Notes: generated from the sequence alone by a model not told the origin. A stretch of 55,703 nucleotides of DNA from Eubacteriales Family XIII. Incertae Sedis bacterium (GCA_031261345.1 JAISKC010000048.1:1-55703); one strand, 5' to 3'; positions 31,384-40,985 are shown, counted from the stretch's first letter. Numbers and translations: made by a program.

Positions 31384-34300
31384 GCGGAAGCACCCGAGAT
31401 GTATCGGAATAGCATTTCTATGAGGCGATCCTCGTCTATTGGTTTGGATAGATGTGCGTTCATGCCGGCCTCCCTTGCCTTGTCTATGTCGTCTTTGAAA
31501 GCGTTCGCTGTCAATGCTATGATGGGAATGGTCTTTGCGTCTTCCCTGTCCAAATTTCTTATGGCCGTCGAGGCCTCGAGACCGTTCATTATCGGCATCT
31601 GGACGTCCATGATAATGAGGTCGTAGGTGCCGACCGCCGAGGAACTGAACATCTCGAGTGCGACGCTGCCGTCCTCCGCTTCGTCAATATGAACCCCCGT
31701 ATCCTCGAGTAATGCGGCGGTAATGAGCCTGTTGATGTCAACATCGTCAACGATGAGAATTCGCTTGCCACGGAAGTCAACCGAGCTGCTGTCGGGTATA
31801 ATGAGCCTCTCTTCTGCCGCAGACACCTTGTCGAGCCACACGGAAAACGTGAAAGTGCTTCCTTCGTCCAGCTCGCTCTCAACCTCGATATCGCTTCCCA
31901 TGAGCTGCACTATATTCAGGCTGATAGGCAGGCCAAGACCGGTGCCGCCAAACTTTTTGAACGTGTCATCACTCGCCTGCTCAAAGGGTTTGAATATCGC
32001 GTCGCGGGATTCCTCGGACATGCCGATACCACTGTCGATAATGGTGAATTTGACGTGAACCTTCTCGACGCCGTCCTCCTCAGAAGAATCGATTTTCTCC
32101 ATCTTGAATTCGATTCGTCCGTGCTCGGGCGTGAATTTCACCGCATTTCCGAGGAGGTTGATGAGAACCTGCCTTAGCCTCAGTGCGTCCGCAATATATG
32201 TCCCCTTGAGATCATAGTCAAATTTCGACGCAAGTTCAATCTTCTTTTCGATACATCTCGGGCGAATGATCTCGTTCACGGTGCCTGCGAGCATGAGCAG
32301 GTCAACATTCTCGACAGTGAGTTCGATTTTTCCCGCATCTATCTTCGAAAGATCGAGTATATCGTTGAGCAGCCCGAGCAGATGTTGAGACGAATTTTCA
32401 ATCTGCCCCATATGGGTTTTGATTTCATCGATTTCAGGAATTTTCTCCGAAGTCTCATCGAGTTTCTTCTCGACGATATTTGTCATGCCGATGATGGCGT
32501 TCATCGGAGTCCTGATTTCGTGGCTCATCCTTGCCAAAAATTCGCCTTTGTGCTCGTTTGCAATATTTGCCTCGTTCACCGCATTCTCAAGTTCTATGCG
32601 GGTGAGCGCCGAATCCGTTACATCGGTAGAGGTGATGATATATCCGATTGCCTCACCGCCTTTGTCGAATAGGTAATCCGCATTGCCTCTATAGTAACGC
32701 GAATCGTTTTCGTTGAAATACACGTTTGCCTTGCGACCATCTTTGAGTGCTGTCACCGGACAGTATTCCGTGTCGAACGGATATATGCTGTGGTCGGTGT
32801 ATGATTTGCCGACGATCTCGCCGAGTGTGTGCCCCGTCGCTGCAAGCGCGTGTTCATTCATATATATCAATTTCAACTCATTGTTCGTTATCGAAAGCGG
32901 CGTGTTGACGCTGTCCACAATACTGTCAGCCATGTCGTCGAAGGAGTCCGCAAGTTCTCCGAATTCGTCATGTCTTTCGGATCTGAATCTAAACTGCCTC
33001 TCGCCTGCTCTGAATCTCGAAAGGCCCCGTATGAGCGAGCGTATATTGTCCGTGAGGAACGATGCCATCCACAGGGCGATGAACACGATGAGGATTATCA
33101 AAAGAAGCGTCGATACTATGAGCTGAATTGTCGTGCTCGTCAGGCTCTTAGTAATGGTTTCGTCGGTCTCTATCGAATCGTTTGTCGTGTGTTGATTTGC
33201 CTGCGCGATAGCGGAATTGAGTTTTTTCTCGGTGGCTTTCGCAGGTGCTTGGAAATCGTCAAGACCCGCCCCTATCGTAACCATTGCGAAGCCGCGTTTG
33301 GAGAAACCGTTTTCCTCGCTCGGAGCGTACTGCCCTGTGTAGTAGGGTATAGCCGCCGCCGTCGTGAGCTTGTAGATCCCGCTCCAGAGAATGTAGAACG
33401 AGCCGGAGCCGCCTTCCTCGGTCAAATCCATCCAGCCCGTGCACTGCGGAGCGTTGTTCAGGTATCTGCCGTCAAGTCCTACAAGACCGTTCTGAGTAAG
33501 AGGAAGGGCAGGTTTTTTCGTGCGGGACTGTTCGTCGAATACGGGTGCATCCTTGATTAGATCGAAGACCCCTTTGTAGTAAGTGTCGGGAAGCTGAGGG
33601 TCGTTTGTTACTTCAGCCCAGCCGTCCCGAAGAGCATCCAAATCCTCGCCGCCGAGCCGCTCAAGGAGACTGTCGTATATCGAAGTTTCAAGCCAAGGAA
33701 TCTGCTCGTTTCCGCTCACAGCATCATAGCCGACGATGGAATGATGTCTGGGATGTGCGATGTTTCGGCATTGATAATCCCAAATGAAAGCGTAGTTGCC
33801 ATCGAAAGCACTCGGGAGTTCCGTGTAGCGCTCGTTCATCGGCGTAACGTGGTCGGTGAATTCCATGATATGGTCGTGATTCAGTGCAATACTGATGTAG
33901 CCCGTGATTTGATCCCCTGAAGAGACGGGCGTGATCCAGCGAACTATACCTTCAAATCTCTTACCGTTTGGATTTTCCTGACCCGCATAGGCTTCATTTT
34001 CAGGGTCAAATTTGAGGGACGACACCTTCGTTTTGACGGCATCTACTTCGGAAAGAAGCTTCTTGTCCGTGATCTCGTCTGTCGCCTTGTCAAAAAGAGG
34101 CAGGGCCTTGGAAATGACCTCGTCCATCAATGCCTGATCCTCGCTCGTTACTGTCGTTTCCATTTTTGGAAGATCCATAGTCTTTAAAGTTGTCAGCTTT
34201 TTCGAGAGTTTGGCCGTCTCGTCTGTCTGTTCTTCTTTCGGCAAAGCGTCCAAGGCCGTTATTTCTGCCGTGATCGCCGAAATGACCATTTGCTTCGGTG

Positions 34301-35159
34301 TGTACATGCCTATGAAGTGAGATGGCGTATAGGAGCCTATGACGTCGGAAACATATATATCCCCGGGCGCAAGATCCTTCAGCTTATCACTGTAGGATTC
34401 GGCGCCCAGATATGTATTCGCCTTGATGGATATGTCCTTGAGTTCCCTGCTCATCGGAAAGTTTTTCTTCGTGGTAATGTCGGGAAATACCTTGAATTTT
34501 TCAACAAAATCCGTGCCGATGAATGAAATTTCATCGTAGAGCGGCAGATTGTTGTAAGTGAGAGTATCGGGTGCGCGGTAGCCCCAACCTGAGCCGTCCA
34601 CCACATCTATATTCTCCTTGTTTGTGGAGGGTTGTTTCGGCAAATCGCTCTTGTCCTCATCGGTTCTAATCCATTCCATACCGTCCTCGGATAGGGCCCA
34701 CGTTCCCTTCGAAACGACCTGTTCCGTCTTCTGATTGATGTAGCTTTGGAGAACGCTTTGATTTGCGAAGACGCTTGCAAGGAAGCGCGCATCGGCATCT
34801 ACGGAGTAGAGGAAGGAGGCAACTTCGGAAGCGATGTCCGTCGTCTGCCGTTCAATTTGCTCAATGGCACTGTCGTTTAGGGATTTTTTCGAGTCTGAAA
34901 CTGCGAGGTCGCCGACGTCCTGCAAGGTTCCGTTCATATCAGCCGTCAGCAGGTTTGTCCTTTCCTTGATGGTTGCTCCGAGGCCGACAAATTGAGTCCA
35001 CGCTATTGCGAGAAGAAGAAGCAACGGCAATACCTTCACAAGCAGGAAAATCGTCACCAATTTCCCCTTCATTGTGAACCCCCTTCGCTCGAGAAAATCG
35101 TTGACCTTTGCTACGATATGCGACGCTATCGCCCTTGTTTTCGCAATAATTTTATTCAT
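31380..35159 (-). CDS. Very large hybrid sensor histidine kinase
   Basis: 1259 residues. Signal-anchor helix ~33-57, a giant extracytoplasmic sensor of about 620 residues (Cache-like, with FLASVFANQSVL early and GFAMVTIGAGLDDF late), second helix ~680-705, HAMP, PAS ~735-830, HisKA with histidine in FLARMSHEIRTPMNA near 878, HATPase_c (LLGNAVKFT, DSGIGMSEES, GGTGLGLPIS) and a receiver domain with aspartate in LIIMDVQMPIMNG near 1184. An alternative start is the ATG at 35072 (residue 30), which has a GGGGG-rich site 7 bases upstream and begins exactly at the signal anchor. No HPt domain, so phosphotransfer to another protein is expected. Co-transcribed with rluB. Confidence 0.9.
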   Translation of the reverse strand: MNKIIAKTRAIASHIVAKVNDFLERRGFTMKGKLVTIFLLVKVLPLLLLLAIAWTQFVGLGATIKERTNLLTADMNGTLQDVGDLAVSDSKKSLNDSAIEQIERQTTDIASEVASFLYSVDADARFLASVFANQSVLQSYINQKTEQVVSKGTWALSEDGMEWIRTDEDKSDLPKQPSTNKENIDVVDGSGWGYRAPDTLTYNNLPLYDEISFIGTDFVEKFKVFPDITTKKNFPMSRELKDISIKANTYLGAESYSDKLKDLAPGDIYVSDVIGSYTPSHFIGMYTPKQMVISAITAEITALDALPKEEQTDETAKLSKKLTTLKTMDLPKMETTVTSEDQALMDEVISKALPLFDKATDEITDKKLLSEVDAVKTKVSSLKFDPENEAYAGQENPNGKRFEGIVRWITPVSSGDQITGYISIALNHDHIMEFTDHVTPMNERYTELPSAFDGNYAFIWDYQCRNIAHPRHHSIVGYDAVSGNEQIPWLETSIYDSLLERLGGEDLDALRDGWAEVTNDPQLPDTYYKGVFDLIKDAPVFDEQSRTKKPALPLTQNGLVGLDGRYLNNAPQCTGWMDLTEEGGSGSFYILWSGIYKLTTAAAIPYYTGQYAPSEENGFSKRGFAMVTIGAGLDDFQAPAKATEKKLNSAIAQANQHTTNDSIETDETITKSLTSTTIQLIVSTLLLIILIVFIALWMASFLTDNIRSLIRGLSRFRAGERQFRFRSERHDEFGELADSFDDMADSIVDSVNTPLSITNNELKLIYMNEHALAATGHTLGEIVGKSYTDHSIYPFDTEYCPVTALKDGRKANVYFNENDSRYYRGNADYLFDKGGEAIGYIITSTDVTDSALTRIELENAVNEANIANEHKGEFLARMSHEIRTPMNAIIGMTNIVEKKLDETSEKIPEIDEIKTHMGQIENSSQHLLGLLNDILDLSKIDAGKIELTVENVDLLMLAGTVNEIIRPRCIEKKIELASKFDYDLKGTYIADALRLRQVLINLLGNAVKFTPEHGRIEFKMEKIDSSEEDGVEKVHVKFTIIDSGIGMSEESRDAIFKPFEQASDDTFKKFGGTGLGLPISLNIVQLMGSDIEVESELDEGSTFTFSVWLDKVSAAEERLIIPDSSSVDFRGKRILIVDDVDINRLITAALLEDTGVHIDEAEDGSVALEMFSSSAVGTYDLIIMDVQMPIMNGLEASTAIRNLDREDAKTIPIIALTANAFKDDIDKAREAGMNAHLSKPIDEDRLIEMLFRYISGASA

Positions 35160-35356
35160 ATACGGTTATTATTATTCATTCCTAATAGATCCTTTACTCA
35201 AAATGCCAAGATTCAAATGTCAGGTTGTAATTTTCCCCTTATTATAGCATTGAGCAGTTTCGAAAAACAGTAAAGTTTTTGAGAAATCAATTGCCGGTGG
35301 ACATAACACTATATTCATAATAAAATTCAAGGGATAGTATATTGTAGGGAGGAAAT

Positions 35357-36571
35357 GTGGATAGAAGCAATTTGAGAGTAATAGTCGGGGGAGCGGGGCC
35401 GGAAGCTTCTGGTGCCGGCAGGAGAAAAAACCTCGTCCGTGCTTACGTTACGGATACGAGGCTTATGGGGGTTCTCGTTCTTTATATGCAATGGAAGACT
35501 CCTGTTGAGAACTATATTTTGACTGAAAAAAATGAAACTTTGCATCAGTTCTTTTACATTGAAACTACCGAGGCGGGTATCGAGTCATATAGAAGCCTGA
35601 CGTTTGATGATGAGGAAATGCTTGAGGATATGGAGCAAATCATGCTCGGAGGTCTCGGCGGTATGAGAGTGCCGCTCACCGAGAACGAAGCGTTGTATCT
35701 ACTCAATATGTACGCGGATTTGAACAAGAGATATGGCAATCCTTTGCCGGACAACACGGAGGAATACGCCTTTGTCTTGAACGGGAAGCCGACCCTCACA
35801 GAGGCGGAGGAGGATAGGCTCTTCAAGATGACATGCGGCGGGGTTGAGACTGTCAATCAGCTTGTGAATTACTTCCTGATGAGATATTTTGCTTGCGATT
35901 TTGACCCGATAGACAGATTGTCAACTACGGAAATCCCGAAAGATCTCGTCAAAAACAATGGCTCGGCGGTTCTGTGTCTGAATACGATAGAAAAAATCGA
36001 GGAAGATGGGCAGGGGAGTTACCTGTGCGAATCCGTGCTTGAGGACGACAGAGGCTATCGCATCGTGGTTTCCGAGCTTGTCATTGAGGGCATGAAGGTC
36101 AGTTCGATGTCGATAATAAGTGAGTTTTCCATCTCGTCGCCGGAAGCCGCGATGAAACTGTCAAGGCCGGAGTTTGTCACCGTATTCGATCTTGACGGCG
36201 ATGTCGATGCCACTACCATTTATCTCGATTTGAAATACAGGGGGTCGCTGCAAAACGAGACTCAGGGTGGTAAACTATACGTGAAGTTTGCGGCGGACAA
36301 CAGTCATGTGAACAGCAGAGTCTATCGGCTCAATGATGATGTCGAGGAAATTCTCTACATCACTTCCGAAGGACAGCTGATCATCGGGGCTTATTCGCTG
36401 TCGCGGATACAGAAGACCGAGCTGAAAATCTACAGGACGAGGCTCGGAAAATTTCTGACGGAGATTGGGAAATTCGAGTTCAAGGAGCCGATACTCTACG
36501 ATTACACTCTTGGTGAGGGAGGGGATTTTCTCTCCTACATCAAGGAGATCATGAACTACGAAGACGATTGA
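35357..36571 (+). CDS. Conserved-looking hypothetical protein (404 aa)
   Basis: I do not recognise this protein. It starts at GTG 35357, right after GGGAGG (35347-35352); the overlapping ATG at 35355 hits a stop after six codons. It is soluble, acidic, mixed alpha/beta. Readable landmarks: GVLVLYMQWKTPVENYILT near 36-54, MLGGLGGMRVPLTENEALYLL near 95-115, LSRPEFVTVFDLDGDVDATTIYLDL near 275-300 and KLYVKFAADNSHVNSRVYRL near 308-327. It ends 29 bases before the hisZG gene and may be co-transcribed, but nothing ties it to histidine synthesis. It faces away from the giant histidine kinase. Confidence 0.7.
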   Translation: MDRSNLRVIVGGAGPEASGAGRRKNLVRAYVTDTRLMGVLVLYMQWKTPVENYILTEKNETLHQFFYIETTEAGIESYRSLTFDDEEMLEDMEQIMLGGLGGMRVPLTENEALYLLNMYADLNKRYGNPLPDNTEEYAFVLNGKPTLTEAEEDRLFKMTCGGVETVNQLVNYFLMRYFACDFDPIDRLSTTEIPKDLVKNNGSAVLCLNTIEKIEEDGQGSYLCESVLEDDRGYRIVVSELVIEGMKVSSMSIISEFSISSPEAAMKLSRPEFVTVFDLDGDVDATTIYLDLKYRGSLQNETQGGKLYVKFAADNSHVNSRVYRLNDDVEEILYITSEGQLIIGAYSLSRIQKTELKIYRTRLGKFLTEIGKFEFKEPILYDYTLGEGGDFLSYIKEIMNYEDD

Positions 36572-36600
36572 TTTGCAGCTAAGTTAGGGAAGGGAAAAAT

Positions 36601-38253
36601 ATGACGCAAAATAGGCGGACGCCCGATGGCACGGCAGACATGCTGTTTGAGGAATGTGAGGCGGAAAAAAAGGTTACCGGTAGTCTTGAAAAGATATTCG
36701 AGGTGGCCGGATATAGGCAGGTGAGGACGCCAGGAGTTGAATTCCTGAGTGTATTTTCAGGGGCGGCTCAGTATTTTTCAAACGAGAGCATGTATAAGTT
36801 CACCGATTTCAAGGGGCGGATTCTGACGCTTCGGCCGGACAGCACCATTCCGATTGCGCGCATGACGGCGACGCGGCTACGGGGGCACAAACTGCCCATC
36901 AAGATGTACTATTCTCAGAGCGTGTATCGGCAACAGGAGGTGCACAAGGGGCGCAGCAGCGAAATCATGCAGATGGGCGTCGAGCTCATCGGGGAGAGCA
37001 GTTTTTCGAGCGATGTAGATATGATTGCGCTTGCTATTGCTTCGCTTGAAGAGGCGTATCAAGGCTCGTATAGGATAGAGATTGGGCACGTTGGCTTCTA
37101 CAATCTTCTGATGGACAAACTTGAGGCAGACGCGGAGGATAGGGAGCGTGTGCACCGCTATATTACATCGAAGAACTACGCGGCACTCGATGAGATCACT
37201 GCGAAATTTGACGATGATAGGACGGCGGAAATATTGAATAAGCTGCCTCGGCTCTTCGGTGGTGAAGAGGCTTTGGCTTCTGCCGCCGCGCTGTTCAGCG
37301 GGTATGACGACAGGGCGAGCGAGATGATAGATTATCTTTCGAATGTCATCAGGGAGCTCGCTGCTCGCGGATTTTCTGACAAGGTCGTGATAGATCTCGG
37401 GCTTGTGAATGCGGCGGAGTATTACAGCTCACTGGTCTTTCGTGGCTATGGGGAGAGTGCGGGAGAACCGCTTCTTTCGGGCGGTCGCTACGACAATCTG
37501 TTCTCTGAATTTGGGGAGGATCTTCCTGCGACGGGCTTTGGCGTGAATGTGGATCTTCTTTATGAAGCACTTTTGTCTGACAAGTTGTCGGCCGAGTCGG
37601 GAGTTTCCTCAGGGGCTGTTCCCAGAAATGGCAAATTGCGGATTGCGCTCACGAAAGGCAGGCTTGAAAAGGACTTCGTTCGCTTCATGGAATCTGCGGG
37701 CTACGACATGACGCCGCTACTCGAAAAGGGTCGCAAGCTTTTGATCGAGATACCCGAGGCGGGCGTGGAAATATTTTTGGCCAAGGCTCCGGACGTCATC
37801 ACCTACGTGGAGCACGGTGTCTGCGAGATCGGCATCGTCGGCAAGGATACGATAGTTGAGCACGGGGGCACTTATTACGAGATAATGGACCTTGGTGTTG
37901 GTAAGTGCAGGTTTGCTCTTGCGACTCCGGGCGGACGTGATTTTTTTGACGGCTACGGCGCAAAGGTCGTTGCGACGAAATACCCGAACGTTGCGGGCCG
38001 CTATTTTGAGAGTAAGGGGCTCGACGTCGAGATCATCAAGATTGAGGGCTCGGTGGAGATTGCTCCGCTTTTGGGCATAGCCGATGGTATCGTTGACCTC
38101 GTTGAAACGGGCACGACGCTGAAGGAGAATGGCCTCGAGGTGATAGAATACATCAGAGATATTTCCGCAAGGCTGATAGTGAACGTAACGGGAATGAAGC
38201 TGATGAAGAGGGAAATCGACGAGCTAGTAGAAAGCCTATCGAAGGTAATTTAA
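36601..38253 (+). CDS. hisZG: HisZ-HisG fusion: ATP phosphoribosyltransferase with fused regulatory subunit
   Basis: 550 residues. Residues 1-~335 are a HisZ (HisRS-like) domain: TPDGTADMLFEECEAE, LTLRPDSTIPIARM near 79, YYSQSVYRQQEVHKGRSSEIMQMGVELIG near 102-130 and LLSGGRYDNLFSEFG near 296-310. Residues ~343-550 are short-form HisG: LRIALTKGRLEKDF, APDVITYVEHGVCEIGIVGKD, GTTLKENGLEVIEYI. The first step of histidine synthesis joins ATP and PRPP. Short HisG enzymes need HisZ for activity and feedback control, so a single-chain version keeps them in fixed ratio. Histidine residues needed for tRNA charging are irrelevant in HisZ. No frameshift at the junction. Followed directly by hisD. Confidence 0.93.
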   Translation: MTQNRRTPDGTADMLFEECEAEKKVTGSLEKIFEVAGYRQVRTPGVEFLSVFSGAAQYFSNESMYKFTDFKGRILTLRPDSTIPIARMTATRLRGHKLPIKMYYSQSVYRQQEVHKGRSSEIMQMGVELIGESSFSSDVDMIALAIASLEEAYQGSYRIEIGHVGFYNLLMDKLEADAEDRERVHRYITSKNYAALDEITAKFDDDRTAEILNKLPRLFGGEEALASAAALFSGYDDRASEMIDYLSNVIRELAARGFSDKVVIDLGLVNAAEYYSSLVFRGYGESAGEPLLSGGRYDNLFSEFGEDLPATGFGVNVDLLYEALLSDKLSAESGVSSGAVPRNGKLRIALTKGRLEKDFVRFMESAGYDMTPLLEKGRKLLIEIPEAGVEIFLAKAPDVITYVEHGVCEIGIVGKDTIVEHGGTYYEIMDLGVGKCRFALATPGGRDFFDGYGAKVVATKYPNVAGRYFESKGLDVEIIKIEGSVEIAPLLGIADGIVDLVETGTTLKENGLEVIEYIRDISARLIVNVTGMKLMKREIDELVESLSKVI

Positions 38254-39618
38254 ATGATAAAAACAATATTTGCTGACGGAAAAACCGAATACGAATACCT
38301 ACGGGGGCTGGCCGGTCGCGACCAAGCAACGGGTTATGACGTTGAAACCTCTGTAAAGCAGATAATCGAGGACGTCAGAAGAGATGGCGATGCCGCGGTA
38401 GTTTCCTATACGAAGAAGTTTGATGGAGACGCCGCCGCTTCTTCTGATGGCGGGATTCTCGTCATCGATAGAGAGGGGCTGAAGAAGGCCTTTGAGCAGA
38501 CTGAGGGCGGCGTCGGTCTGGCGCTACTTCACGCCTACGAAAACATTGTTGATTATCACAAAAGCCAGATTGTGCACGGATATGAGAAGAAGTTGGACGA
38601 TGGGAGCGTCTTGGGACAGACGGTTCGCGGACTGAAGCGGGTAGGTATCTATGTACCCGGCGGTTCGGCGGCCTATCCTTCGACGGTATTGATGAACGCT
38701 GTTCCGGCAAAACTCGCCGGAGTGGAAGAAATAGTGATGGTGAGCCCGCCACGGCGGACATCTTCGGATTTGGCAGAATCCTCGGATGGCTATCTCTCTT
38801 CTTATGCTGATATAAACATTCTCGCCGCGGCCTATATTGCCGGAGTTGACAAGGTCATACTCGCCGGTGGTGCTCAGGCTGTGGCTGCTTTGGCATATGG
38901 CACAGAGACCTTCCCCAAAGTAGACAAAATAGTCGGCCCTGGCAACGTCTTCGTCGCCACAGCCAAAAGGTTGCTGTTTGGAATCGTTGACATAGACATG
39001 ATAGCCGGTCCGAGTGAAATACTCATCGTAGCTGACAGAAGCCCTCGAAATGAGCTCGGCTCCGAAAGGGCCGCCTCCTTTGTTTCTGCCGACTTGCTTT
39101 CTCAGGCTGAGCATGATCCCAACGCCGCCTCCATTCTTTTGACGACGGATGAAATCCTCGCCAAGGAGGTTTCCGAGGAAATAGAAACCCAGCTATCGAA
39201 ACTTTCTCGCGCAGCCATAGCTCGCAGTTCTATAGAGAGCAACGGTATCATCATCTTGTGCCGCAGCACGGATGAGATGATTGCCATGGCAAACGAGATA
39301 GCACCTGAGCACATCGAGCTGCTTCTGGACGATCCGCTTTCGTTTGTGCCTCTTATCGAAAATGCAGGGTCGATATTCCTCGGCAATTATGCACCGGAGC
39401 CACTAGGGGATTATTACTCGGGCACAAACCACGTGCTACCGACTTCGGGCACGGCAAGGTTTTCCTCGCCCCTAGGGGTCTACGACTTCATCAAAAGGAC
39501 GAGCTACACCTATTACACCAAGGAAAAACTAGAAGCAGCAAAAGATGATATAATGAAAATCGGAAACGTAGAGGGTCTAACAGCCCACGTAAACTCCATT
39601 AAAATAAGGTTCGAATAA
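38254..39618 (+). CDS. hisD: Histidinol dehydrogenase
   Basis: 454 residues, starting on the base after the hisZG stop. Blocks: QIIEDVRRDGDAAVVSYTKKFDG near 30-52, LKRVGIYVPGGSAAYPSTVLMNAVPAKLAGV near 127-157, GGAQAVAALAYGTETFPKVDKIVGPGN near 205-231, DLLSQAEHDP near 284 and ANEIAPEHIELL near 345. These match the NAD- and zinc-dependent enzyme that performs the last two steps of histidine synthesis. The length is slightly above the usual ~430, with a serine-rich insertion near 170-180. Confidence 0.95.
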   Translation: MIKTIFADGKTEYEYLRGLAGRDQATGYDVETSVKQIIEDVRRDGDAAVVSYTKKFDGDAAASSDGGILVIDREGLKKAFEQTEGGVGLALLHAYENIVDYHKSQIVHGYEKKLDDGSVLGQTVRGLKRVGIYVPGGSAAYPSTVLMNAVPAKLAGVEEIVMVSPPRRTSSDLAESSDGYLSSYADINILAAAYIAGVDKVILAGGAQAVAALAYGTETFPKVDKIVGPGNVFVATAKRLLFGIVDIDMIAGPSEILIVADRSPRNELGSERAASFVSADLLSQAEHDPNAASILLTTDEILAKEVSEEIETQLSKLSRAAIARSSIESNGIIILCRSTDEMIAMANEIAPEHIELLLDDPLSFVPLIENAGSIFLGNYAPEPLGDYYSGTNHVLPTSGTARFSSPLGVYDFIKRTSYTYYTKEKLEAAKDDIMKIGNVEGLTAHVNSIKIRFE

Positions 39619-39620
39619 AT

Positions 39621-39690
39621 TCCCCTCTATGGAGGGGTTGGCCGTATGGGCACATGCGTAGCATAAGGCGAAGCCTGACGGGGTGGTCAA
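39621..39690 (+). repeat. Hairpin-rich intergenic element between hisD and hisB
   Basis: CCCCTC-TATG-GAGGGG (39622-39637) opens the element, which ends in GACGGGGTGGTC. I recognise the style of a dispersed bacterial palindromic repeat, but only one copy is in this window, so membership of a repeat family is not shown. It could also weaken read-through between hisD and hisB. Confidence 0.4.
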
Positions 39691-39704
39691 ACAGGGAGAA
39701 AGCA

Positions 39705-40283
39705 ATGAGAACATCAAATCAAAAACGCAGGACAAACGAAACAGACATAACACTAGAGCTGAACCTCGACGGGACAGGCAAGACAGAAATATCGACAGGG
39801 GTCGGTTTTTTCGACCACATGCTGACGGCCCTCGGACGGCACAGCGGCTTTGATTTGAGCGTGAACGCCAAGGGCGACCTAGACGTTGACGGGCACCACA
39901 CGATTGAAGATGTCGGCATCGTTCTTGGTCAGGCTTTCAAGGAGGCTATAGGCGACAAGGTCGGTATTACTAGATATGGCACGGCTACAATTCCCATGGA
40001 CGAGGCGTTGGCACAGGCAAGTATCGACATCAGCGGCAGAGCCTATCTCGTCTTCGATGCGGACTTCTCGGCGGGACTGATAGGTGCGCTCGACACGCAG
40101 ATGATAGCCGAATTTTTCAGAGCCTTCGCGACAAACGCGGAAATAACGCTGCACATAAATTTGCTCTACGGCGAGAACGACCACCACAGGGCCGAGGCGA
40201 TTTTCAAGGCGTTCGCACACGCGCTGAAGAAGGCCGCAAAAGTAGACGGCGACACGTTGCTCTCAACAAAAGGCACCCTGTAA
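39705..40283 (+). CDS. hisB: Imidazoleglycerol-phosphate dehydratase
   Basis: 192 residues from the ATG at 39705 with AGGGAGA upstream. The metal-binding motifs are GFFDHMLTALGRHSGFD near 34-50, DGHHTIEDVGIVLGQ near 62-76, the middle-domain MDEALAQASIDISGR near 100-114 and the second-half NDHHRAEAIFKAFAHALK near 160-177. It is the stand-alone (not bifunctional) form of this manganese enzyme. Next gene hisH starts after a pair of inverted dispersed repeats. Confidence 0.95.
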   Translation: MRTSNQKRRTNETDITLELNLDGTGKTEISTGVGFFDHMLTALGRHSGFDLSVNAKGDLDVDGHHTIEDVGIVLGQAFKEAIGDKVGITRYGTATIPMDEALAQASIDISGRAYLVFDADFSAGLIGALDTQMIAEFFRAFATNAEITLHINLLYGENDHHRAEAIFKAFAHALKKAAKVDGDTLLSTKGTL

Positions 40284-40356
40284 GAGAGGGGACAGGTCCG
40301 CTGTCCCGTTTTCTGGAAAAGATTTGGCAAAAAGCAGGACAGCGGACCTGTCCCCA
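40284..40356. repeat. Two GGACAG repeats in inverted orientation (copies 3 and 4)
   Basis: Copy 3 is on the minus strand with core at about 40289-40305. Copy 4 is on the plus strand with core at 40337-40353. Together they make a 19-bp inverted repeat whose outer ends read GGGGACAG and CTGTCCCC, with a loop of about 28 bases. The structure fills the gap between hisB and hisH and ends against the hisH ribosome site. Confidence 0.75.
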
Positions 40357-40363
40357 AAGGAAG

Positions 40364-40966
40364 ATGATGATAGCAATAATTGATTATGGAGCGGGCAATC
40401 TTTTCAGCGTTCAAAACGCTTTGAAGCGCATCGGAGTTGAAAGCATTATCACCTCGGATTCGGAGGTGCTCATTTCGGCGGACAAACTCATACTTCCCGG
40501 GGTGGGAGCGTTTCCCGACGCCATGAGAATGCTTAGAGGGAGCGGACTCATTGAGGTGATTCAGAAGGAGAGCAAGGAGAAGCCACTTCTCGGTATCTGC
40601 CTCGGTGCACAGATTCTCTTTGATAAGGGTTATGAATTTGAGGAAACCAAAGGGCTTGGGCTGATCGATGGTTATGTTGACAAAATCGTCGCTCCGGAGC
40701 TGAAGATTCCTCACATGGGTTGGAACGATGTGCGAAAGATAAACGATAGCCCCATTGCCATAGGCGTCAGCGATGGCTCGATGGTCTATTTCGTACATTC
40801 ATACAAGATAGTAACGGAGGAGCGGAACATCATTTTTCGCTCGGAATACGGGCAGGAGATACCAGCCCTCGTGAATAGAGGAAAGGTCTTCGGCGCACAG
40901 TTTCACCCTGAAAAGAGCGGAGACATCGGCCTGAAAATTCTACAAAACTTCGCGGCATTGGAATGA
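40364..40966 (+). CDS. hisH: Imidazole glycerol phosphate synthase, glutamine amidotransferase subunit
   Basis: 200 residues. IIDYGAGNLFSVQNAL at the N-terminus, the LPGVGAFPDAM block near 45, catalytic cysteine in LLGICLGAQILFD near 81, and the His-Glu pair in GAQFHPEKSGDIGL near 181. It supplies ammonia from glutamine to HisF. AAAGGAAG abuts the first ATG; the second ATG at 40367 has better spacing. HisF is not in this cluster segment. Confidence 0.94.
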   Translation: MMIAIIDYGAGNLFSVQNALKRIGVESIITSDSEVLISADKLILPGVGAFPDAMRMLRGSGLIEVIQKESKEKPLLGICLGAQILFDKGYEFEETKGLGLIDGYVDKIVAPELKIPHMGWNDVRKINDSPIAIGVSDGSMVYFVHSYKIVTEERNIIFRSEYGQEIPALVNRGKVFGAQFHPEKSGDIGLKILQNFAALE

Positions 40967-40985
40967 AGGAAAGAGTGAAAGAAAG

